Shown: positions 55,400 through 64,000 of the stretch, one piece after another
Position numbering within the stretch: the stretch's first letter is position 1
How the letters are laid out: each line of letters begins with the position of its first letter
NCBI GenBank assembly: GCA_933228895.1
Contig: OW121857.1
Coordinates: 74,581,672 to 74,645,671, forward strand
Direction: 5' to 3'
Length of the DNA stretch: 64,000 bases
DNA from: Platycnemis pennipes
Lineage: Eukaryota; Arthropoda; Insecta; Odonata; Platycnemididae
Notes under the pieces: generated by a model
Told to the model about the DNA's origin: nothing
Seen by the model: the letters and a program-made list of their open reading frames with translations, nothing else
The model's database searches: none
Position numbers and translations under genes: made by a program

Positions 55400-55530
55400 A
55401 ATCATGCACTACTGACTATTCTAAAATATTTCCCCTGCCTATCCCTTTGTTATGCTGCATTTTGTGTTCTCTTATGCCTAGTGCGGGGGAAAAAATTACA
55501 TTTTGAATCTACCAGTACGACAATCTGGAT
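55400..55530 (-). pseudogene. CR1/L2-like LINE, second subfamily, C-terminal scrap
   Basis: Minus strand reads DCRTGRFKM, stop, FFPRTRHKR, then GIGRGNILE, stop, SVVHDCM. It matches the end of the 50.1-50.4 kb copy (MDCPTDIFQMPFFP, AKGIVRRDFVE, SVVLDAC) better than the other subfamily. The fragment abuts the plus-strand tail at 55.39 kb in opposite orientation. Confidence 0.6.
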
Positions 55531-55627
55531 ATAAACCCAAGTAAACAAACTAACTCCTACACTTCATGTTAAATGTGGCACATATATATTTCCTCACTTA
55601 GAAACATCCACTATAAAATAAATTCCC

Positions 55628-55772
55628 GCTCCGAGGTGGCATGCGCCGAGATGGGCCTGCGCCGAGGTGGCTTGCGCCGAGGTGGGCCTGCGCCGAGATG
55701 GGCCTACGCCGAGGTGGCTTGCGCCGAGACGGCCGCGCCGAGGTGGCCGCGCCGAAGTGGCCGCGCCGAGTT
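55628..55772 (-). repeat. TCGGCGC minisatellite, ten units, inverted relative to the 52.0 kb array
   Basis: Read on the minus strand this array has the same CTCGGCGC core and the same linker order for the first six units as the array at 51983-52133 (three GGCC, one AAGCC, then AGGCCC types), then diverges. Both arrays have ten units. Flanking sequences do not match by eye. Confidence 0.85.
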
Positions 55773-55777
55773 GTACT

Positions 55778-58700
55778 AGACCCGGTACAAGGTGACGCCC
55801 ACTTTCACTCTTCTGTAACAGTTGGGTGAATGACCGTGGTTTCACGAAAGCCTTTAACTGCAGATATAAAAATCATCTGGTCCATATTCACAAGAACTTA
55901 ATTAGGTCACTCGTACACAAAGATACATGTGATTGCCTCACATGAGGCACTATCCTAATGAGGCACTATCCTAACAAAGTATTAATCCGAGATCGTATCA
56001 ATACTCTGCGAGTGTATTTGCGTGTCGCTCTCGATGAGCCATACAAATCAGCATGATGAAGAACAATTCATAGCTCAAGGAAATGAAATTACGTGTTATT
56101 ATCAGTTCTAAACGCAAGATATTTTTGTTATTTAATGCTATGGCAATGTCCAAACAGTCGTTGAACGTGAAAATAGTACTATAATGTCATCACAAGATAG
56201 AAATATGAGTAATTTAAACCGGTTTTCATTCTATATTACCATTTGGAAAACGATTTAAAGTAAAAGAAAACATTATATCCCAATGAAAGTCGTAATTTAC
56301 ATTCAAAGTGCCCCATTTGACAAACACAATTTGTGGCATCATAAACCGTCATTAGAGAGCCAAATCGAAAATCACATCTTAAAAAGTGATTTATTCCGAA
56401 TTTTCAAAAATAAATATCTCAATACAAAGAAGTTATATAAATTAAGGCACTTCAGTGAGCATTGGTCAAAGATTTTATTGCAAAACCGACAAGCTCAGCT
56501 CTTAATATGCCTCTGTGACAAACAGGTTACGAAAAACAAATCACATGGTGATGTTAAATATCGAAAATGAAACGAGAACGCTTGGAAATCAAGTTACGGC
56601 ACCTGTGAAATTATCTAGTCACATAAATAATTACCACAGAAATAACTATCGAGAACACGGCGATAAAAGAGGAAAAAGCAAATCTTAGATTATAAGGTTT
56701 GAACGGAACCAATTGAAGAAATAAGAGCGGAAATTAGATACGGAAATAGGGTCACGAACAGAACAGATCGGCTCTTATTTTTCCGTCCGGAGACCATTTT
56801 ATATTTCTGAGCGCACCTATTCCCAGGCCGCATTGTCGCGAAGTAATGGAAGAGGGGGGAGCAGGGAGAAAGCAGCTTTACGAACGGGGTGAATGAGACG
56901 CGGGAATAAAACTCCAATCCCCGCGAGAATGGAAGAATATCAGGAGAGAAGTAATATATATGGAACCGAAATAGGAACGAGGGGGCACCAAAGGAGAGAG
57001 CCGGCCTTGGGAGGAAATTAAAAGCCCTGAAGGGATCGATGGAGGCCTCGCGGATTCTGTTATCGGCGCGAATCGGATTTCTATTAAACTTCGAGTCGTA
57101 AACGATCTGCTCACGGTCTTGGGCTAATTGAGCGAGGTTATGAGCAGGGCGAGTCTATTCATCGTACCGTTAGCAATCGCGGTTGAATAAGGAACGCAAG
57201 GATTTCTGCTCTCTTTTCCTCCCTCACTGCAATCGACAACATAGCCGCGAGGCAGTGGAAAGAAGGCTAGCCGAAAAACAAAACAAGTCGGCATCGCAAC
57301 TCTCTTTTGCGTCTCCCGGCAAGAGCGCGCTTTTCAGCCCCGTTCGATTCATCCATTTGACGCGTTCATGCACAGAACACAAGAGAATCTCTTCTCTCCG
57401 CTGGTCGAAAAAAATGCACTCTCGTCGATAACTACATATCCCATTTATCCTAACAGAAAGTCGACGACGGTCGAAGATTCTGACCCGTCAATGCCACAAT
57501 AAAGTGAGAAATGGAGTAGGACTTCATTGAAATCCTAGAAAAGGTTCCACTCGATCAATTTTTGTGGATGGTATTAAGAACCAGAACTCGCTCAAGATCA
57601 TTTTAATCTCTGAGCGGAATGGTGAAAGTCAAACATGACACATGACCCGTGACACGGACAGCAAATAGATCATATTAAACTAGATTACCTCTCCAGGAAA
57701 CAGAGGGACATAAATTGTAATCAGCAATTCCTCGATTCAGTAACGGGTCAGAAGGCCGGCCCCTTCTTGTGGATTTATACATGAATTTCGCCTAAATGCG
57801 TAATTTGACCATATTTACTTTTTAGTCAAAGGAATGCTATGAATGTATTCGCTTAATCAATTTGAACGTTTAAATATAATATTTAAGCTCACTTACGGAG
57901 GTAAATTATACGATGGGCATTTAAAAATTAATTTAAATTAAAAAGTAAAAAGTATAATTAATTTTTTTTAAATTTAATCTAAAAACTAAATTTAAAAGTA
58001 AATATAATTTACTTGAAATATGCCGGGGAAATAAAATTTAAGTGAAGTGGATTCCATCATTGATGATAGCACGACGACTACATTGATGTCAGCATTATAC
58101 CTCATACTTTTTTAGATAGTTACCCCTACAACGGAAGAAACTATGTTTAGGAGACGAACCTCGAATAACGAGGAAAAGAAATACCGGCAACTGAAGAATA
58201 AGAAATTGTGGAGTCTTAACATTTGACGGTATAGTAAGTAGGGAAAACACTGATAAAAACGTTGAGGGCTGAACCCACTTATCAAGCTATGATGTTCTTT
58301 TTCCTTTCAGCCAGAGTATATCGCTACTTGACATGCACACTGCAAATGGTGCAGAGACATCTAACGATAATCCAACAAGCTGTTTTGAGAGAAACGCCAA
58401 CAAAAGAATATTCCGTATAATGCAATCGACGTTTAATGACAGTGACGACTTGCAAACTCCAAAAACGCAGCGCTAATTAGTCCCTCCAGCAAACCGTAAG
58501 CATTATTCTGCAGACGTTACCTAGATGTCAAATACGAACTTGCAAGCGAAGCAACATTCTTGCGCCACGAGGAAGCTGTTTCCGTGTCTACGCCGCAGAA
58601 TAAATAGAAATACTAACGGATGAGCAGTACGGAGGATCAGACCGCACGGGATAATTGGTATTACGGCGAATCGGCTTAAACCACCATTTTCGCCAGATTA

Positions 58701-59495
58701 AGGCCAGGAAGCGGGAAATCTGAGGCAGATGCGCGAATTTCGACGAAATATTGCGTATTTTATACGATGGCGCATTCTGTATGATGAATCTCGGTCCAAA
58801 GCTGCGTTATTTTTTTTATTTTCACACCCGTTTGAATGGATAAGATGCTCCATTTCCAACCTGCACTTAAGTTTGAATTTCCCCATGGCAACCACACGGA
58901 AAGTTTCACTCCATTACGTCGACAAATTATATTTTCCAATTACCCCTAGAGTAAAATTCGGCTCGCAAATTCGGGTAGGCCCGTAAATGTGGACTTTACC
59001 TTGCAAATGGTGGTGTCGCCGAAAATTACGGGGTCGACCACATAAGGGATGGTCAAATAGGAGGAAGATTAAAAGCGTTGCGAATATGATGGAGATTTTC
59101 GTAACCTGGAATTGAGTCGACGAGGAAAGGAATGATACGTGAATCAACGAAACCGCTGAACCATCAGCAATTTCGGCACAGCCGGTACCGCTAAATTTAA
59201 GCGCATTATTCCGCAGGGTCTAATTTCACGTCTTAAAACCGTCCTATTTGACTGGGTAAACGCGATTCTGGGCTTTTCGTTCCAACTTTTCGCAGATTTT
59301 TTTTAAACTAATGGTAAATCATGGCTGAAAATATTAAACAGGACAATCGTAGATAGTTGAATTATACACTCAAAGGCGGATATAATCACACCAAGCTTCG
59401 TATAAAAATCGGGTAAAGGTCTAAATAGATTACTTTTACAAGGCAAAACAGGAAAAATATAATCTTCCAACTCTGTGACTGTCAGCTGAAACCCT
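55778..59495. other. Unassigned DNA
   Basis: No gene recognised. About 56700-57440 is GC-richer, with purine-biased patches and overlapping frames. About 57930-58020 is an A/T-only low-complexity run. Frames at 58698-59150 overlap on both strands and have no motif. Confidence 0.35.
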
Positions 59496-59499
59496 CGGT

Positions 59500-60217
59500 C
59501 TCCTCTCAAGGCGTTTCAGGTTCGAACCTCACTGGAGGACTTTCTTACTATGCAGGGGATGAATTTGTGTTTTCCTTATTTGTTGAGCCACAAAAACCGA
59601 AATGAAAGCCCTTTCTTGCTGTCTACAGATTTGCCCTTTTGCTCTTTAAAAATTAACATAAATAGACTGAAGTTTTTAAGTCGCTGGCGAGAGATCAGTA
59701 CTATTTTATTCCAAGGAGGTAGTTTGTACTGAATATAGCGTTAGACTATTGGAAGTGAAATTCAAATAAAATTAACTCAATCAGGCTGAGTTTCGAAAAA
59801 CAGCCAGCGAGAGACAGTAGCAGTACCTTTTTCTTCTAGAGAAATAGTTTACACTGACTTCCTCTCAAGGCGTTTCAGGTTCGAACCTCACTGGAGGACT
59901 TTCTTACTATGCAGGGGATGAATTTGTGTTTTCCTCATTTGTTGAGCCACAAAAACCGAAATGAAAGCCCTTTCTTGCTGTCTACAGATTTGCCTTTTTG
60001 CTCTTTACAAATTAACATAAATAGACTGAAGTTTTTAAGTCGTTAGCGAGAGATCAGTACTATTGTATTCCAAGGAGGTAGTTTGTACTAAATATAGCGT
60101 TAGACTATTGGAAGTGAAATTCAAATAAAATTAACTCAATCAGGCTGAGTTTCGAAAAACAGCCAGCGAGAGACAGTAGCAGTACCTTTTTCTTCTAGAG
60201 AAATAGTTTACAATGAC
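59500..60217 (+). repeat. 359-bp tandem duplication
   Basis: Copies 59500-59858 and 59859-60217 are near-identical, with roughly seven substitutions seen (for example TTCCTTATTTG against TTCCTCATTTG). Each starts CCTCTCAAGGCGTTTCAGG and contains GGTTCGAACCTCACTGGAGG, which looks like the T-arm half of a tRNA-derived SINE head. The block ATAGCGTTAGA...GGAAGTGAAATTCA occurs a third time just beyond the second copy (60218-60250), suggesting an older, shorter repeat provided the recombination substrate. Confidence 0.88.
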
Positions 60218-60254
60218 GATAGCGTTAGAATAATGGAAGTGAAATTCATTTGCA

Positions 60255-63200
60255 TCGGTTGGGCATCGATTTTGGAATTAAAGGCTCATGGGATACTGCC
60301 TTATACCTGTTTTTTCCTGATTAAAGTTGCTAAATTACTTGGCTAGATTGCGTTTAATAGAATAAAATACCAGTTTGAAAAAAAACAGGAACTAGAAAAA
60401 CGATAGGGGGGAAACCATTATATCCCCCCCCAAACAATCTCTCGTTTCGGCCCAACCACTGGGAGGGAAAACGTGATCGAAAAATTAAATCCCATCAGCG
60501 CATGGACCGTTGGGCATAATGGGCGATCCCGGGATGCGATGCGGAATCTTTCCACATGGAGGAAAAATACCTCGGCGGGAGAGGAGGAAAGAGAGAAAGA
60601 GGGTGGTGGCAAATCGCGCGGGGGAGTGGGTTGGGCTGAATGATGTGGGGTAGAGAACACGGCGAATACCCACCGGGGAGGGTTGAGAGAGAGAGAAAGG
60701 GAGATTGGCTCGCTGAAAGGGGATGCGGACGGAAAGTGGGAAGTATACGACAAGCGGAGGGTTAGGGAGAGAAGAAGTTCGTTCGGTTGGAGACGAGCAC
60801 ATGATCGGAATGGACCCACAGTTAGGCGATCCGACAGCGCCGTTCGTGGCGGGGAGGAGATGGGGGTAAGATCGATTGCGAGGGCCTCTCGCGGAAGAGG
60901 ACACAAGCACGGAATACGGAAACGGGGAGCAAGAAGGAGAAAAAAAAGCATCTGGGGAGAGATTATAGGGGGAGAGAGGGAGGGGGATGATTCGCCGCAG
61001 CAAACGGGCTCATCGGATTTTATGCCTTGTGTGCAATTGCGGATCGGTGGAGGGGGTGGTTTCGGGGGCGGTTAAGTGCTCCGTCTCCAACTTAAAGGGT
61101 GCAACGGCTGATGCACGCCTCTCATTAGTCCGGTCCCCTCCCTACCTGGGTGGGGGTTAGGATTAAAGAACTCTAGAAGTTCTACTTCTAAGCTGAAATA
61201 TGTATCCATTTCTACACCATACGGCTCAGAAACATCGTCAGCAAAAAGATATTGGCAGTGTATTACGCTTTCCACATCTGGGTGTGGAAAATGTAGGATA
61301 TGTACTAATACATAAAATATAATTACAATAAATATATAAAAATATGTAATAGATTAACTACTAGATAATAGTTCAATACATTGACGAAAAAGTGATAAAT
61401 ATGATACGGAAAGAAGGGTATTAAATCGAAAAAGTTAGCATAAAACAGCAAAAGTGAATGTATTAATGAAAACAAGGCGACGGAATGCTAGAGGAGGTCA
61501 ATTAGGGGAAAATTCTACGTAAGCGCAGAATAAAACGGAAAAAAATATTCATCAACATTCATAAAATAAACTTAAAGGCACCTCGATGAAATGCGGTGAA
61601 TCACTTCCAAGCCATAGGCACAACTGCAATATATGTTGTAAAAATAACTCATTCAGTCAGACATACACTAGACACATGCTACCAAGCGATTAGAAAAAAT
61701 ACGAAGATAAACATTTTTTAATGGAAATTATAGTAGCTTCTGAGGAGTGGGATACATTTTTTGATAATTCTCGGAAAATCCTTAAGTTTCGGTACTGAAT
61801 CTGGGTACAAGCAATGCCTACAAGAAATCGATACAATCTGAGACATCTGAAGAAATCCGTCATCACAAATGATCCTTGAAAATGGGGCTGAAAATATTGT
61901 AGCAGAGAATACGCTTCCACTATAATGTATATTATAAGGTCAGCATTTCAATACGATTCGCCTAATGACAATAATAGCCGAAAAGCGAAGAAAATAACAT
62001 AAAGGGATGATCATGACTATCATAAATGAATAAAATCTTTTTGTATCTCTTACCACCAAAAGACACCGAAGGTTTTACCTAGAAAAGACTCCATTCCAGG
62101 CATGTCCTACCCTCCGCATACTAAATAAAATAAAGAGCTACTCCTTGATGTACAAAGCTCGGGGACGCGCGCAGATCCCTGAAAATTGAATGTCGCCAGT
62201 GGCATTTTGGTACCAGCATTTCAAACGACGCGAGATTCCAGACGATGCGGCGTTTGTGGTGCCGTAAATCACGCTGAAGGCGACACCTTAACTACACATA
62301 ATGCCCAGGTAGGGTGCGAACAGTCGTCATGCGGAGCTAAACCGAAACGGGCAATGCGAGATCATTAGGCTCATGTATTCTAATTTGCATGAGAATGTAG
62401 CTGATGTAGCTGGGTATACGCGGAGATACGCACTGAGTCCACACACATGTGAAAATTGGCAGCCCAACATGACAGTTACGACTGGCGAATGTGGTGAAAT
62501 ACCTCGAATAATGATTGAATTAGTTCTCAATAGACCAAAGTGCATACCGAAGCTCTGTCTTCAGACAGCGTTAAAGGGCTATCCATACAATTCGTAACTT
62601 CGGCATTTTTTAACTCCCCTCCCCGCTATTACGCTCGTAACATTCAATATGACACCCCTTAAATTGCGTAACGCTGCCAATTAAACCTATACTTTTTGCG
62701 AATGACTAAACAGGCATTCTTCAAGCATACTTTTTCACTCAATTAATTCACTACATACGAAGTGTATACGAAGTGTATTATTGTTGACAATGGATTAGCT
62801 TAAAATGAATCTTTCTCTCAACGTAATGGGAGGCCGACCCCAACCTATAGGCAGTGCACCGTAACAGTTGCCCTGCCCCCCTCCCTTTGGTGTTAGGTAA
62901 TGCGTGAACGAGCCTTAGATAACCCACGTGAATACAAAAATGTTCAAACGCATAAGATCAACTTGAAATGTCAACGGTGAAGTTTTTAGAGCAAAAATTA
63001 GACATATAGATACGCAAGGGAAATGCATGAAAGGTCGAATACCCATCCTGCTACCTAAACGCATTCGTGTGATGAACGTTAGACAGTTAAATGAATTTTT
63101 TAACAAGTGACTTTGCTCACCAAACTAAACTTTCCAACCCATTTGCTCTGGGTGCCTGATGGATCGGATGTCATACTGAATACACACTACGTCGCCTCTG

Positions 63201-63520
63201 GAGGAGGACTAGAAAGATCGGTGTACGTCGGGTGACAACGTTGGTTGGTGTTATCAGACGTTTTGTCACGCAACTACGCGACAGGCTGCTTCAAGCTTAA
63301 GTTCAGTTATCTTATATGCATGCGACGATGCTTCTACGTTAAGCACTCAGACGTGCTCACAAGGTCGGAGGAAAAAGAAGAGGCTATTCCATGCATTATA
63401 GTGGCTCGGTCGATGCTCATACATTATCTAGGAAATTTTCTACAAAATAATCACCAGGATTTGCCTAATTTTTTTACCTCCATGAAAGATAGTTATAATT
63501 ATTTGGTTAGTTATAGTTAT
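60255..63520. other. Unassigned DNA with a purine-rich island
   Basis: About 60560-60990 on the + strand is nearly pure G/A with some CpG. The 130-177 codon frames on both strands there are compositional. 61.2-63.5 kb is AT-rich with no recognised gene. A TACGAAGTGTA word is doubled near 62755-62778. Confidence 0.4.
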
Positions 63521-63524
63521 AGTA

Positions 63525-63767
63525 AGTTACAGGTGTGGGCAAGGTTCCCGTCAGATCACCGAAGTTAAGCAACGTTGGGCCCGGACGGAGGTTGGATGGG
63601 TAGCCCCCCTCCATACCTCTACCGTTGTGCTCTTGTCCCCTGTCTGCAAGTGGCGGGCAGGTTAAATGGGGATTGGCACAATGGATCTAAAAGAGGTCTA
63701 AGTGCTATGGGGGCTCCAGAAGGCCCCCTCCCACCCTTCCAATTTATATTTTTTTAGTTACAGGTGT
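63525..63767 (+). mobile_element. 5S-rRNA-derived SINE with 12-bp target duplications
   Basis: AGTTACAGGTGT occurs at 63525-63536 and exactly again at 63756-63767. The 219 bp between begin with sequence matching 5S rRNA from its middle onward: GATCACCGAAGTTAAGCAAC, GGGCCCGG and GTTGGATGGG are the internal promoter A box, intermediate element and C box regions. A non-5S body follows, ending in TTTATATTTTTT. This is the layout of a SINE3-type (5S-headed) element, 5'-truncated, since about the first 45 bases of 5S are absent. It is not a functional 5S gene. The perfect duplications suggest a fairly young insertion. Confidence 0.85.
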
Positions 63768-64000
63768 AGTTATTTGGGGGAGGGTACCGACAACTGACAT
63801 TTGCGCCATTAAGTCTGGTGCGTAATTGGATTAGGTCTTTTCAGAGAAGATATCTTTTCAGGGAACGGAGGAAGGGTGGAGAGAAGCCCGGATTCAGCGT
63901 TAACCTGCCGTAACGTGAGGCGCCAACGGATCAACGGTTTAACGTACCGTCCGACGTAAGAAGTACTGGACTTGCAAGAGCTCTTCACAAGGTACTCAAG
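63768..64000. other. Unassigned DNA at the window edge
   Basis: Nothing recognised. Confidence 0.3.

Noticed and set aside
60418..61075. Overlapping 130-177 codon frames on both strands
   Set aside because: Same explanation: a purine-rich island with open frames in several phases and no recognisable motif.
63541..63610. Functional 5S rRNA gene
   Set aside because: The first ~45 bases are missing, the sequence departs from 5S after the C box, and it sits between target duplications.
1..64000. CRISPR arrays, operons or bacterial ribosome-binding sites
   Set aside because: The repeats are dispersed or directly adjacent without uniform unique spacers, and coding density and repeat content are those of an animal genome.

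Overview
This looks like 64 kb of an animal nuclear genome, most likely an arthropod and probably an insect. The species cannot be fixed from the sequence. The background is AT-rich and dense in stop codons. There are no operons, ribosome-binding sites or compact gene order. The recognisable content is decayed retrotransposons, miniature DNA elements, tRNA- and 5S-rRNA-derived SINEs, and GC-rich islands with strong purine/pyrimidine strand bias. I found no host protein gene I could name, so the window reads as intergenic or long-intron DNA.

The one large protein-coding unit is a Penelope-like element (PLE) at about 10.0-12.8 kb. It has an uninterrupted frame for a reverse transcriptase joined to a C-terminal GIY-YIG endonuclease. 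It is flanked by a mosaic of direct and perfect inverted terminal repeats, and a hammerhead-like motif lies in its 3' repeat. A relic of a related PLE tail lies at 2.5 kb. The frame is whole, but the catalytic aspartate of RT motif A reads as glutamate.

Most other coding traces are C-terminal ends of non-LTR retrotransposons. One group is CR1/L2-like, ending in a stem-loop with CCCCTGCC and GGTGGCTTGCAGGG arms and a GTAGATG-type tail. This 3' end occurs about 15 times on both strands. The 52.4-55.5 kb block is a nest of such copies, one inserted into another with a 17-bp target duplication. A second group resembles the endonuclease-RT elements ending in a Y/HGSExW...RRMLK...GRPR region (7.4, 9.6, 14.0, 26.1-27.0, 31.8 and 38.9 kb).

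DNA-element traces include two copies of a hAT-like miniature element (3.6 and 26.5 kb). The second interrupts an RT frame that rejoins across it. A 272-bp TA-flanked MITE at 45.8 kb sits inside a dispersed repeat whose uninterrupted paralogue at 20.3 kb preserves the empty site. Other structured repeats are a 5S-rRNA-derived SINE with 12-bp target duplications (63.5 kb), an oppositely oriented pair of ten-unit TCGGCGC minisatellites (52.0 and 55.6 kb), a 359-bp tandem duplication (59.5 kb), a 147-bp tandem duplication (49.2 kb) and a 172-bp fold-back (38.7 kb).

The only hint of a host gene is on the minus strand at 44.13-44.20 kb. A strong polypyrimidine tract is followed by CAG and then GTAAGA. 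This is either a recursive-splicing (ratchet) site in a long intron or the acceptor of a short terminal exon. Long open frames inside purine-rich islands are compositional artefacts and are not annotated as genes.
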